The position numbers and the translations under genes were made by a program. A stretch of 64,000 nt of DNA from Ravibacter sp964559125 (GTDB lineage: Bacteria; Bacteroidota; Bacteroidia; Cytophagales; Spirosomataceae): assembly GCA_964559125.1 (NCBI GenBank), contig CAZLGW010000006.1, positions 62,001 to 126,000 of the forward strand, read 5' to 3'. Shown in pieces: positions 17,533 to 27,576 of this stretch. Positions within the stretch are counted from its first letter, which is position 1. Every line of letters starts with the position of its first letter. Under the pieces are notes generated by a model, which was given only the letters and a program-made list of their open reading frames with translations, was not told the origin of the DNA and made no database searches.

Positions 17533-20500
17533 CTATAGTGTGATGCTTGCTCCGAAAATGACATTCCTGGGAATAGGATAGCCGCCGAAGTCCTGGCCCC
17601 CGTCTTCCGGGCTAAGCCCTTTGTAGCGGGTAAAGTAATGCAGGTTATTCCCTGTCAGGTTAAACCTCAGGCTTCTCACTTTAAGCCTGCTCGTAAGAGC
17701 GCCGGGCACGGTATAGGAAATGGTTACCTCTCTTAAGGAAAGGAAATCGCCCGGCTCGAAGAACATGGAGTTTCCCCCGTCGATAGTGGCATTTCCCCTT
17801 GCAATGTTCCGCTGGGTCTCCTGGTCTGCATAGTAGTATCTCGGTATATCCGTAATGTCACCCTGGTTCTGCCACGACCTCAGCACTTCCTTTGGAATCC
17901 CGCTGTTGGTCCCGTACTGGGCCAGCATCAGCGCCCTCGACCAGTTGTATTTGGTATGCCCGGTGATATAATCCATCCTGATCGTGAAATTAAGTCCCTT
18001 ATACCCCAGCGAGCTCATAAACCCGCCTGTCCATACCGGGTAGATATTGCCGATATACACCCGGTCGCGTGCATCGATTATCCCGTTATTATCCGTATCC
18101 TGCCAGTTTACATCTCCACCGTATTTGGTTTTATCGGTCACGCTGATCAGCATATCCACCGGCGCATTCGCCGCTTCCTCATCCGTAGCATAAATACCGA
18201 TCTGCTTATAGGCAAACAGATCTCCCATTCTTCCCCCTTCCTGCAAGCCTCCCTGCCAGCTATGGTCGCCGATGACCGGGTCCCACAGAAGATACCCGCC
18301 GATGCGGTTATTTTTGGCGCCATTGTAAGGTAGTGTCAGTATTTTATTCCTGACTTTAGCCGCATTCAACGAAACATTCCATTGCAATGCGGACGTATTG
18401 GGCAGCAGACTGGCCCCTATTTCCAGCTCGATCCCTTTGTTTTCCAGGCTCCCCAGGTTGGTCAGGATATTCGCAAAACCGGTAGAATGCGGCAGCGAAA
18501 GGGTTGTCAGCAGGTTGTCCGTCACTCTGCGGTAAACATCAAACATCACATCGATCCGGTGGTTGAACAATCCCAGGTCCATTCCCAAATCAAAAGTTTT
18601 CGACCTTTCCCACTGCAGGTTATCGTTGGCCAGCACGGTATTCTGGATCACCGCGTTGTTGTCATACCTCCGGCCCACACCGTATTCTCCCTGCGACTGG
18701 TAATCGCCCAACCCGCTCAGGTTTCCGTTCACCCCGTAACTTCCGCGCAGCTTGAGCGTCAGCATTCGCTCCACCATACCGCTCCAGAATTTTTCCCTGT
18801 GCAGGTTCCACCCCAGGGAAATACCCGGGAAATACCCCCACTTATTCTTATCTCCAAGGTTTGATGCGCCGTCGTATCTCATATTCAACGTCATCAGGTA
18901 TCTTTTGTCGAAATCGTAATTGATGCTGGAGAAATACCCGGCGATCACCTGGTTGGATTCGTTTCCGTTGATCGACACCGGCGAAGCCGAGGCGTTCAAC
19001 GTGGGGACCAGGTCGGAGGCAGCGCCCTGTCCGCTTGCGCTTAAATTGGTGATCCCCCTGTTAAAATAGGACAGGCCCGCCTTTGCGCTGATATGATGGA
19101 GGTTGGCAAATGATTTGTTATAAGAAAACACCGCATCGGCCTGGTATTGGATGTGTTTAAAAAATGACGCGGAAGCAGCCCTCGTACTGATCAAATTGGG
19201 GCCGTTCCTATATGCTTTCCGGAATTCCCTCCTGTCGGAATAAACAGAGTACAGGGAGATCTGCGGATCAAAAGATAATCCCGGCAGAATATCCCAGGTA
19301 GCGCCCAGGGATACTGTCCATTTATCATTCACCCTCTTGCGGACCCAGGTACCCAGGTTGTACTCCGGGTTATTTCCACCCCTTCCGGGAACCAGCGTCC
19401 CGTCTTCAAACCGGTATTTCGCGGTCGGGGAGATGGACTGCGTTCTGTCATAAGGCCACTGGTCGCCGTCCTGCCAGCTCTTCGAATACAGAAGGCGCCC
19501 GAAGACTTTCAGTTTGTTATTCACCTTCAGATCGCTGTTTAAATTCAGGGACAATCTCTCGTATCCCGTTCCGATGGCGATTCCTTCGTTGCTAAAGTAG
19601 CCCAGCCCCGCATTGAATGCCGCACTCTCCGTCCCGCCGGTAACGGAAACAGAATGGTCATGTGAAATTCCTGTCCGGTAGAGCATCGACTGGAAATCGG
19701 TATCCTGGAAAATAATCGTCTTCGTGGGATCGAGGGGGTCCGGCATACTTTCCCACCCCTCGTTGAGCTTGTGCTGGTTTTCAGGCGTCAGGTACTGCGT
19801 GGTATATTCGGTATTGTTGGTCAGGTCGTTGCCGGTTCCGGCCGGGGAAGCGGTAGTCAGCAGGTTCAGATTGGAGGGGATCTTGCGGCCGTTCGCTACG
19901 AGGCCCAGCCGGTAAAACTTAATAAAATCCCGCGCCGAAACCAGGTCATAAGTTTTGGCAACCTGGGATCCCATTAAGCTGTAGTTATATGAAACGGAAG
20001 GTTTGCCGGCCTTTCCGGATTTGGTTGTAATGATCACCACCCCGTTTGATCCCCTGGAACCGTAGATGGCCGTAGATGCGGCATCTTTAAGCACCTGCAT
20101 GGTTTCGATATCGCCCGAATTCACATCATTCATATCTGCGCGTATGATCCCGTCGATAATAAAAAGGGGAGTCGCCCCGTTCGGGTCATTGATGGAGGTT
20201 CCGCCGCGGACGATTACGCGCGGCGCCGCCCCGGGCTGTCCTGTGGTAGTCTGCACGCGAACCCCGGCGATGGTTCCCTGCAGCGCAGAAGCGGCGTTGG
20301 CATAGGGCACATTCTCAAGAACTCTTGCATCCAGCTTGGAAATCGAAGTGGTAATGGTCTCCCTGGATTGCGTCCCGTACCCTACTACCACTACTTCCTT
20401 CAGGGCCTTGTTATCTGCTTCCAGTGATATGGTCAGGGTACTTGTATTGCCTGCTACAACCTCCATGCTCACATACCCCACAAAAGAAAAGACCAGTACC

Positions 20501-21129
20501 GCTTTTTCGTCGGCCACTTCTATATGAAAGACCCCTTCTGCATTGGTGATCGTCCCGAGCTGCGTACCTTTTACCAGGACGCTTACGCCCGGTAAGCCGT
20601 CGCCTTTTTCGTCCAATACCCTGCCGGTGACAGTCCGCGCCGGTGGAACTGCTGAAAGTAAAAGGGGACCGGCATCCCTGGGAGCGACGCCTCCCTGCGG
20701 GTCGGTCCCGGTCTTCTCCCTGATCAGCGAGGTCTGACCTTTGACGGGGATTGGTTTCTCTTTCTTTTCAGAGGCTTTCGCTTTTTGGGCAATAATATAT
20801 CCTCCCGATTTCCCCTTTTTATAGTCGAGCCCTAGCGGCTTCAGGAGGTTACCCAGGCTCTGTTCCAGGTCGGGACCGATCTTCACCTGGTCGGGCGCTA
20901 CGGTATACCCGGCTACCATATAGTCGAAATACATAATATCGACCTGGTAGTGGTCTTTGAATTCCTGCAACACTTCTTTCAGGCTCCGGGACGGTTTCGA
21001 CGGCGCTTTGGTTTCCTGCATCAGCTTGCCTGCCAGCAACTGCGGGAACCCCGGTTGAGCGCAGCTCAGGAATACAGTGAGCAGAAGCAACACCCTCGTA
21101 CAACTTCTTGCATTGGAATGATTTTTCAT
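17533..21129 (-). CDS. SusC/RagA TonB-linked outer-membrane transporter with STN domain
   Basis: Outer-membrane importer of the 16-23 kb locus. Order: signal peptide (about 1-30), STN domain (about 48-113), a charged linker, carboxypeptidase-regulatory-like domain (VTGRVLDEKGDGLPGVSVLV), KEVVVVGYGTQSRE, plug with VIVRGGTSINDPNGATPLFIIDG, then a barrel ending in ITL. 1198 aa. The STN domain implies control through the FecR at 21181-22191, whose stop is 51 bp upstream. The domain plan matches the SusC at 3316-6957, but the sequences differ throughout, so these are separate systems rather than a recent duplication. Confidence 0.96.
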   Translation of the reverse strand: MKNHSNARSCTRVLLLLTVFLSCAQPGFPQLLAGKLMQETKAPSKPSRSLKEVLQEFKDHYQVDIMYFDYMVAGYTVAPDQVKIGPDLEQSLGNLLKPLGLDYKKGKSGGYIIAQKAKASEKKEKPIPVKGQTSLIREKTGTDPQGGVAPRDAGPLLLSAVPPARTVTGRVLDEKGDGLPGVSVLVKGTQLGTITNAEGVFHIEVADEKAVLVFSFVGYVSMEVVAGNTSTLTISLEADNKALKEVVVVGYGTQSRETITTSISKLDARVLENVPYANAASALQGTIAGVRVQTTTGQPGAAPRVIVRGGTSINDPNGATPLFIIDGIIRADMNDVNSGDIETMQVLKDAASTAIYGSRGSNGVVIITTKSGKAGKPSVSYNYSLMGSQVAKTYDLVSARDFIKFYRLGLVANGRKIPSNLNLLTTASPAGTGNDLTNNTEYTTQYLTPENQHKLNEGWESMPDPLDPTKTIIFQDTDFQSMLYRTGISHDHSVSVTGGTESAAFNAGLGYFSNEGIAIGTGYERLSLNLNSDLKVNNKLKVFGRLLYSKSWQDGDQWPYDRTQSISPTAKYRFEDGTLVPGRGGNNPEYNLGTWVRKRVNDKWTVSLGATWDILPGLSFDPQISLYSVYSDRREFRKAYRNGPNLISTRAASASFFKHIQYQADAVFSYNKSFANLHHISAKAGLSYFNRGITNLSASGQGAASDLVPTLNASASPVSINGNESNQVIAGYFSSINYDFDKRYLMTLNMRYDGASNLGDKNKWGYFPGISLGWNLHREKFWSGMVERMLTLKLRGSYGVNGNLSGLGDYQSQGEYGVGRRYDNNAVIQNTVLANDNLQWERSKTFDLGMDLGLFNHRIDVMFDVYRRVTDNLLTTLSLPHSTGFANILTNLGSLENKGIELEIGASLLPNTSALQWNVSLNAAKVRNKILTLPYNGAKNNRIGGYLLWDPVIGDHSWQGGLQEGGRMGDLFAYKQIGIYATDEEAANAPVDMLISVTDKTKYGGDVNWQDTDNNGIIDARDRVYIGNIYPVWTGGFMSSLGYKGLNFTIRMDYITGHTKYNWSRALMLAQYGTNSGIPKEVLRSWQNQGDITDIPRYYYADQETQRNIARGNATIDGGNSMFFEPGDFLSLREVTISYTVPGALTSRLKVRSLRFNLTGNNLHYFTRYKGLSPEDGGQDFGGYPIPRNVIFGASITL

Positions 21130-21180
21130 GTAAGAAACGGGATTAGGGATTGATAATAAGATTATGATAACTACTCCGGC

Positions 21181-22191
21181 CTACCGGTCGCTGAGGACGA
21201 TGCTGTTGTCGTTCAGCTTCCTATAGTCCAGCCGTCCTGAGGCATCGCAAAGCAGTTGGAGCAGATCTTCTGCTTCCAGGGCCGTAAAGGCGCCTGATAT
21301 GGTAAGCGCTGCAAGGTGCGGACCGGAGATGATCACCTTCACTCCGAAACGCTCTTCAAGCTGCTGGCTTATTTCGAGCAGGGAAGTCTCGTCAAAAACA
21401 AACCGGTGAAATTTCCAGGCCGAGTGAAGCGCCGGCTCTTCGGTTTTCCGGACGTCGACTTCCCCGTTCTCCTGTAGTACGGCCAGGTCGCCGGGGTGCA
21501 TCGTCCATTGTCTCGTCCCGATTCCCTGACGGTATTTCAATTGTACTTTCCCTTCGCTCAAAACGACCCTGGTTCCCCTCGGTCTGGCATATACGTTAAA
21601 GCTGGTACCCAGTACGACTACGTCCAGCTTTGAGTCTGTTTTCACGACGAAGCGCTTTTTATCCGGAAGGGGCATTATATCGAAACCGGCCTCTCCTTTC
21701 AGGTAAACTTCACGGCTCCGGGGGCCGAAGCCAAAACGCGGAACTTTCAGGACGGAGTTGGCATTGAGCATTACCCGGCTGCTGTCGGTGAGTACGATTT
21801 TTCGTATTTCCCCGTAAGCAGTTGAATAGGTCCTGAAAAGAATAGGGTCTTTAAAGAACCAGCCGCCTGCGCAGACCGCCAGCAGGAGGGTTGCTGCCAC
21901 CAGGCCTTTGCGCCATCCGGCCAAAAAAGAGACCGGCTGTCTTCTCTTTCCCCGGGATACGTTTTCCGGGGCCGACGCCTCGTCCATTCGTTTCCAATGA
22001 CGCCTCAGGCCTTCTTCCGGGTCTGCGGGATACTGGTTGTTGCGCCTTTCCCATTCCCACAGCCATTTGAAAAACAGCTCCCGGTTTTGGGGATCGGCCG
22101 CCCATATTTCGATCTGCTGTTTCTGGAAAGCCGTGGTCCTTCCCGAGAAATAGTCGAAAATAACCGCTTTGCTTATTTCTGGTTCCATCAT
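21181..22191 (-). CDS. FecR-family anti-sigma factor
   Basis: Membrane anti-sigma factor for the sigma gene at 22311-22997. The cytoplasmic N-terminus (MEPEISKAVIFDYFSGRTTAFQKQQIE) resembles that of the FecR at 8904-9938. There is one membrane segment (GLVAATLLLAVCAGGWFF, about 95-112). The FecR domain has LTDSSRVMLNANSVLKVPRFG and EVYLKGEAGFDI, and the C-terminal DUF4974-type domain has FVFDETSLLEISQQLEERFG. 336 aa. It lies between its sigma factor and its SusC target, the usual order for transenvelope signalling. Confidence 0.94.
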   Translation of the reverse strand: MMEPEISKAVIFDYFSGRTTAFQKQQIEIWAADPQNRELFFKWLWEWERRNNQYPADPEEGLRRHWKRMDEASAPENVSRGKRRQPVSFLAGWRKGLVAATLLLAVCAGGWFFKDPILFRTYSTAYGEIRKIVLTDSSRVMLNANSVLKVPRFGFGPRSREVYLKGEAGFDIMPLPDKKRFVVKTDSKLDVVVLGTSFNVYARPRGTRVVLSEGKVQLKYRQGIGTRQWTMHPGDLAVLQENGEVDVRKTEEPALHSAWKFHRFVFDETSLLEISQQLEERFGVKVIISGPHLAALTISGAFTALEAEDLLQLLCDASGRLDYRKLNDNSIVLSDR

Positions 22192-22310
22192 CTGTTGGTT
22201 CCTGATGATAATTGAAAATGTCTTTTTGTAAGCCTGACGCTACCTGAGTGATAGACGACTGAGTAATAGTTGACGGTTGAGCGCCCATAGCGCACCACTT
22301 TTTTTCCTGG

Positions 22311-22997
22311 TTAACCTGAAAACAAACCCGGCAGCAGCCACAACCACCACCTGTCGTTCAGGAGTTTCCTGATCTCGTGGATAGCCTGGTACATATGGGT
22401 ATCTACCGTCCGGACCGACAGGTTCATTTCTTCTGCAATCTCCTGGTATTTTTTCCCTTCAAACCGGTGCATGATGTAGATCTGGCGCCGTTTTACGGGC
22501 AGCATATTAATCGCCCTGGTTACATCATGGTACATGTCTTCAAACTGGACGATGCTGTCGGGCTGTTGTTCTTTCCGGATGGAAACGTATTCGGCATATT
22601 GCAGGGAGGTGCTGCGTTTCATTTCGTTCCTTACATAATCGAATGCTTTGTGCCGGACGGAGGTAAACAGGTAGGCCCGGTAAGAGCTCCCGATTTTCAG
22701 GAAAAGCTGCTGTGAATGAAAGGTATAAAAGACGTCCGACACGATGTCTTCCGCCACTTCCCTGGAAGAAACATACCGGACTGCATGGCTGCATAAAGGC
22801 CGGTAATACCACCGGAAGAGCAACTCTATACCGGCGGAGGGATTTGTCTCAAAGGTCTTGCGGAGGACCACTTCCGAGTCCAGGACGGAAGCATCCTCGT
22901 TGTCCGTAATATCCGGTTCCGGAGGCAGGTTCCCGCGGGAGGAACGCCCCTCCTCCTCACCGTTTTCATAATACCCGGAACTACCGCCTTGTCTCAT
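22311..22997 (-). CDS. FecI-like ECF RNA polymerase sigma factor
   Basis: ECF sigma factor expected to drive the downstream SusC locus. Region 2 is seen in LLFRWYYRPLCSHAVRYV and DIVSDVFYTFHSQQ, and region 4 with HTH in LPVKRRQIYIMHRFEGKKYQEIAEEMNLSVRTVDTHM. 228 aa, with an acidic N-terminal extension of about 50 residues before region 2. It ends in an unusual hydrophobic tail (RWWLWLLPGLFSG) that might touch the membrane or FecR. The 119-bp gap to FecR contrasts with the overlap seen in the neighbouring sigma/FecR pair. The TTAGGGTA promoter motif was not found upstream, so this sigma probably uses another sequence. Confidence 0.93.
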   Translation of the reverse strand: MRQGGSSGYYENGEEEGRSSRGNLPPEPDITDNEDASVLDSEVVLRKTFETNPSAGIELLFRWYYRPLCSHAVRYVSSREVAEDIVSDVFYTFHSQQLFLKIGSSYRAYLFTSVRHKAFDYVRNEMKRSTSLQYAEYVSIRKEQQPDSIVQFEDMYHDVTRAINMLPVKRRQIYIMHRFEGKKYQEIAEEMNLSVRTVDTHMYQAIHEIRKLLNDRWWLWLLPGLFSG

Positions 22998-23211
22998 CTC
23001 ATTGCTTTTGCACAGCTTACCGACCGCTGCTTATAATAGAGACGTTTAAGCAGTAAAAAAACTCGTAGTCTGCAGGGGGCTTTTTTCTATTCGCCTGTTT
23101 TTAACCAGCTACCGTTTAATAAATATTTCCAACATATCCTACCTTTCTATTTGTAAATCAGCCGGATACTTACAATCTTTCATTCAAACCCTTCACCCTG
23201 ACTAATCTGAC

Positions 23212-26199
23212 ATGAAACCTCTCTATTTCCTGACGGCAGGTCTTTGCCTGTGTACTTTTTCAGGCTATGCCCAAAAAGATGCCCCGGTTGCAGGCCACGC
23301 CGCCGCCTTGGTTGATCTTCTCAAAAAAGACTACAGCGCCATTAGCCCTGACGTACGCGACGACGAAATAATAAAAGATCGCGCACAGGTGATCTCGATT
23401 TTCAAGGCGTATCTGCCTGAGAACACTATAGGCTTTTTTGACAAAAACCCGTCGAAAACCCTTTTATGTGATGCAAACGCACGCCTGGTGGAAAGCCTGA
23501 AAAAATTCAATGTAGCGAAGAACAGCCTGGCTGTATTTCTCAACACGACCGTATCACTTAGCGGCGCCAATATCACAATAGAAAAAAAAGACACTGTAAA
23601 CCTCAACAAGATCCTGATAGACGACCTTTCTACAAAACGGGATAAATTGGCGAAACAGCTCGAGGAATCGAAAAAAGGCTATTACGATGCAAGCCTGGAA
23701 GTAGATCTGATTCTGCTCAGGGAAATAGAAAAGGTTTATACCAACTCAAACAATGCCTTTGTAGTCAAAGTACTGAATGATTTCATCAATAAATACGAAG
23801 CCCTGCACAATCTGGGATCAGATACCTTTGCCGCCGTCAACTACAACTCATCCGTTCAGAAGAGCATCCCATTCATCGGCGGGGACCTGGCGTTTGAAAC
23901 TGTAATAGACGGCCTGAGCCGGTTTCTGGTGAAACGCATTAAAGAGGAGCTCACCAATTATGTAATAGAAGTGGTCCAGGAATGGCTTCAAAACCCGGAG
24001 GAGGCCAATCCGTTTACGGAATTAAAAGTCCTCCTGCCAATCACAACAGAGTACCTGATCGGTTTCCGTGCCGACAGGGTGACCAGCTTTCCAGGAGAGT
24101 TCAAACAGTACATCGAAAAGGATCTCAATAACCTGCTGCCCAACACTGCTAACCTACGCAATACGCCCCGGATCAGAAAACTTGTTGCCCAAAACCCTGA
24201 ACTTGATTTTGCTTTTGAAGCTTTGGAAACCATTCCCAACCTGAGCAAAATCAAAAACCCGGTCGACTACTTCAAACTGGTCGAAAATAGCCGGAACATC
24301 AGCAGGTGGCAAAATCTGACGGATACCGACCCACCAACCATAGTAAGGAAAAACATCGCCAACCTGATGAAGCTCTCATGCCTGTTAGCACAAAGCATGA
24401 CGTTTATTGACAATGGTGAGCTACGGTTTGCCGGAGCCGATTTTATGGGATCCTATGCCTCTGAAAAAAACTTTCAATTATTGTTCTGGGGATTTATTAC
24501 ACAGCAAAGCAGAAAATATCACAGTATCAAAATAGATGCAAGTGGTAGCCCTTTGGAACTGACAGATAAACTAAATGACTTGGTAATAACCGCAAACAAT
24601 CTGGATCCCCTGGCGCGGAAGAATAGTTTTATCGATCTTTTGGTTACAATGGGCAACAATGCGGAGAAAATTTCCGTTTATGCAGCCGAAATCAGGAAGG
24701 CCAATAAAACCGGCGCCAGGATAGGCGCGGACACGGCATACAATTTTGTAGATGCGATGATTGGCCTTAGTGAAAACCTGGTACAAAGTGCAGAGGGTTT
24801 ACTTGAGCTCGTCGTAGATTCATCAATTTCCTTGCATAAAAATCTCGACTCCTACTTTGCCATCGCACGTTCGTCCAACTCCATGCTGTTCGACATCAGG
24901 CAGAAAAGGTATGCCTCCGCCCTGCTGACGGGTTTAAAACTAGCGGGCAACCCAGATTCGGCCGCATCGGCTCCCAGTCAGTTGCTGGGGCAACTGCATC
25001 AGCTGGGCGATTTGAGATTAGACAAAAACCTGAAAGCATGGAAAACAGTTCTGGGGATCATAGACAGGACACCTACCGGTACGCTGACCGATGATCCCCT
25101 TGACAATGGTGAAACGGATGCGTTTCTTCTGCTTTCCAATGAAATAACCAGGGCCGGTATCTTTTCGGCATTAAACTACAATACTACCGATACCAGACTT
25201 AATGACCTTAAACTTTTTTTCGACCGTTGTGCGGACGATAAAAAATTCTACCGCACCGAATGGAATACCGGAGATCTGTCTATATATGTTTCCGAACCCG
25301 AATTTAAACAGTTGATCGTCGGTTTTTATACCAATGTCCCATTGGAAAAATTTCTGTCAACTTTAGCAAATGAACTAAGAGAGATAACATACACAAATAC
25401 TGCCGGCAGCCAGGTTAACTTGCTGGGAAGCTCGGGTATAACAAATATGAGCGGGAATATCGGGGATTACGCTAACGCACTGTTTGATCACTATATCAGG
25501 GGTGCGAACAAGAGAGAGAGTAATTTCCTGGCTTCTAATAGAAAACGGCTGGCTAACGAAATCAATACCTATTTTTCACTGGTCGCCCCGAAATTTAACA
25601 TCGCCAACAATCCCAGGGTCGTTTCGCTGGTGCATTTCGTCAACGATCTGGCGCTTGCCGAAGATGCCGAAGACGTGGAACACGCAATAGAAGCCTTCGC
25701 CCTGCCGTCCGGCAGCTTTTCCATCAAACGCGAAGGCGTGTTTAACGTGTCGGTCAACAGCTATCCGGGGCTGCTTTTAGCATACGACAATCCCTTGGGT
25801 GTAAAAGCGCCCGCCGATACGTTAAACCCCGCCTTTTCCACCGGTTTTACGGCGCCCGTCGGGTTAAGCATAGCCAAGGGAACAAGGAAGGGGCGTTCTA
25901 TGGGCGTATTCATCCCCTTGATTGACGTGGGGGCCGTTACCCGGTTCAGGTTTGACGATGAAACCAGTAAACTTCCCGAATTGAAGTTTGGCAATATGTT
26001 TTCGCCGGGTGTGTTTTTCCATTGGGGTTGTTTTCGGAAAAATCCGCTGTCGCTCAACGTTGGCGTACAATATGGCCCTGAAATACGAAAATTGAACGAC
26101 CAGGAAAAGAGCTGGGAAAGCATACGGATAGGCGCGGGCCTGGTGCTCGATATCCCTCTGTTCAATTTGTACAACAAGCCGCGTTTTGCCCATCCATGA
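23212..26199 (+). CDS. Large exported protein of unknown function, predicted envelope
   Basis: Not recognised as any named family. It begins with a clear signal peptide (MKPLYFLTAGLCLCTFSGYA, cut before QKD). Residues about 30-850 look mostly alpha-helical and charged, with no obvious catalytic motif. The last ~135 residues alternate hydrophobic and polar in strand-like runs (GVFIPLIDVGAVTRFRF, PLSLNVGVQYGP, IRIGAGLVLDIPLF) and could be outer-membrane barrel strands. 995 aa. Its stop overlaps the start of the protease gene by 4 bp (ATGA), which strongly couples the two. An SH3b/peptidase gene follows. A joint envelope function is inferred only from this arrangement. Confidence 0.75.
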   Translation: MKPLYFLTAGLCLCTFSGYAQKDAPVAGHAAALVDLLKKDYSAISPDVRDDEIIKDRAQVISIFKAYLPENTIGFFDKNPSKTLLCDANARLVESLKKFNVAKNSLAVFLNTTVSLSGANITIEKKDTVNLNKILIDDLSTKRDKLAKQLEESKKGYYDASLEVDLILLREIEKVYTNSNNAFVVKVLNDFINKYEALHNLGSDTFAAVNYNSSVQKSIPFIGGDLAFETVIDGLSRFLVKRIKEELTNYVIEVVQEWLQNPEEANPFTELKVLLPITTEYLIGFRADRVTSFPGEFKQYIEKDLNNLLPNTANLRNTPRIRKLVAQNPELDFAFEALETIPNLSKIKNPVDYFKLVENSRNISRWQNLTDTDPPTIVRKNIANLMKLSCLLAQSMTFIDNGELRFAGADFMGSYASEKNFQLLFWGFITQQSRKYHSIKIDASGSPLELTDKLNDLVITANNLDPLARKNSFIDLLVTMGNNAEKISVYAAEIRKANKTGARIGADTAYNFVDAMIGLSENLVQSAEGLLELVVDSSISLHKNLDSYFAIARSSNSMLFDIRQKRYASALLTGLKLAGNPDSAASAPSQLLGQLHQLGDLRLDKNLKAWKTVLGIIDRTPTGTLTDDPLDNGETDAFLLLSNEITRAGIFSALNYNTTDTRLNDLKLFFDRCADDKKFYRTEWNTGDLSIYVSEPEFKQLIVGFYTNVPLEKFLSTLANELREITYTNTAGSQVNLLGSSGITNMSGNIGDYANALFDHYIRGANKRESNFLASNRKRLANEINTYFSLVAPKFNIANNPRVVSLVHFVNDLALAEDAEDVEHAIEAFALPSGSFSIKREGVFNVSVNSYPGLLLAYDNPLGVKAPADTLNPAFSTGFTAPVGLSIAKGTRKGRSMGVFIPLIDVGAVTRFRFDDETSKLPELKFGNMFSPGVFFHWGCFRKNPLSLNVGVQYGPEIRKLNDQEKSWESIRIGAGLVLDIPLFNLYNKPRFAHP

Positions 26200-27485
26200 A
26201 GAAGCTGATCGTATTCGTCCCTGTTCTGGTTTTTGCATTAATGGCGAGAGGCCAAAGTGATACGCTGGTGAACAGGAAAGGTGCAATAACCCCGGAGCAA
26301 CCCACTCAGGAAAGGGAAATAGCGGAGCTAATGGAAAATGAGATCAGATTCAAGGCAATTCAATACCACCAAGATATGAATCCGCAAAGCAGTTATTCAG
26401 AGCGGTTTCTAAGGCAGATAGATGGATATCACTCCGGAGCCTTACCGCCACCCCAAGAAACATCCGAACAGGGTCTTCCCACGCTATGGGTACCTCCGCA
26501 AGTCGATCAGTCCGATTTACAAAAGCAAGTAGATGCGCTTTTAATGCCGTTATCCGCCTACATTGATAAGAGTGAAGAAGACAAAGGAATTAAAATAAAA
26601 ACAATTGTAGCAGGAGAAAACGAATCGGATGCCCCGGTCAAAAAAAGGAAATATATTCCGGGCCCGACGCAATACGACAGCAGAATAGAGCTCCGGTTGC
26701 TTAACCCTTCGGTCGATTGGGAGCTCGCCATACTGAAGAATGCCGCATCGGTAGCGATCGTTGTCGAACGAAGCAAATTGCATGCGCTTACCGACAGCTT
26801 GTACCAACTGGATGTTGGGGCTACATTGGGAGAGCTGTATAGTTTGTGCCCCGGCGAGCCTTTCAGCGGGCAGCCGGTAATAGGTGTCGGCACGGCATTT
26901 GTCGTAGGAGAAAATACCATGATGACCGCCGCCCACGTATTCGAAGGTAACCTGCACGATTACGTGATCATTTTCGGCTTTGAAATGGTCAACCAGGTGG
27001 GCGCTTATGAAAAAATTATTCACAGGCGCGACGTTTTTTTCCCAGCCAAAGCAGAAGCATCGCGCGAAGATCTCGACCTGGTATTGTTCCGGGTAGATCG
27101 CCCGTTAAACCGGAGTCCTTTTTCATTGTCCCTGAAGAGCGGGTTGAAAAAAGGTACCCCTGTATATATGATCGGGCATCCGACGGGGCTGCCTAAAAAG
27201 GTAGCGCTCAACGCCAGTATTCTTTCGTCGGATAACGCCGGATTCTATTACACAACGTTGGATTCGTTCCAGGGCAATTCGGGGTCGCCAGTATTTGATT
27301 TGGAAACCAATGAAGTGATAGGCGTACTCGTTTCGGGCATGGTTGACTATGCATGGAACGGAAGCTGCAACTATTCAGCCCTCTGTAAGCCCCCCTATTG
27401 TTTGGGAGAGAAGGTAATCAGGATCAACGGTTTCCTGGAAAGTTCCGATGGCTTGGAGTACCGTACCGGTGTTGTCATTAAATAA
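26196..27485 (+). CDS. Exported trypsin-like serine protease
   Basis: Chymotrypsin-fold (PA clan) protease with a signal peptide (MKKLIVFVPVLVFALMARG). A roughly 200-residue N-terminal region of unknown fold precedes the protease domain. The triad is visible: His247 in MMTAAHVFEG, Asp294 in DLDLVLFRVD, and Ser362 in GNSGSPVF. The surrounding GVGTAFVVGEN and VIGVLVSG strands match trypsin_2-type peptidases. 429 aa. It starts inside the stop codon region of the 995-aa gene. The pro-like N-terminal region and tight coupling suggest that it processes, or is held by, its neighbour, but the substrate is unknown. Confidence 0.88.
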   Translation: MKKLIVFVPVLVFALMARGQSDTLVNRKGAITPEQPTQEREIAELMENEIRFKAIQYHQDMNPQSSYSERFLRQIDGYHSGALPPPQETSEQGLPTLWVPPQVDQSDLQKQVDALLMPLSAYIDKSEEDKGIKIKTIVAGENESDAPVKKRKYIPGPTQYDSRIELRLLNPSVDWELAILKNAASVAIVVERSKLHALTDSLYQLDVGATLGELYSLCPGEPFSGQPVIGVGTAFVVGENTMMTAAHVFEGNLHDYVIIFGFEMVNQVGAYEKIIHRRDVFFPAKAEASREDLDLVLFRVDRPLNRSPFSLSLKSGLKKGTPVYMIGHPTGLPKKVALNASILSSDNAGFYYTTLDSFQGNSGSPVFDLETNEVIGVLVSGMVDYAWNGSCNYSALCKPPYCLGEKVIRINGFLESSDGLEYRTGVVIK

Positions 27486-27576
27486 CTGCAAGCAATCAGC
27501 TATCGGGAAACAAGCCGTCGTTTATACGCATTTTTTTAAAAAAAGCTATTACTCAAAACCCAAACCGACCTGTACA

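Noticed and set aside
3316..21129. The first two SusC/SusD loci as a recent duplication
   Set aside because: Domain order matches, but the protein sequences, SusD partners and enzyme content differ throughout.
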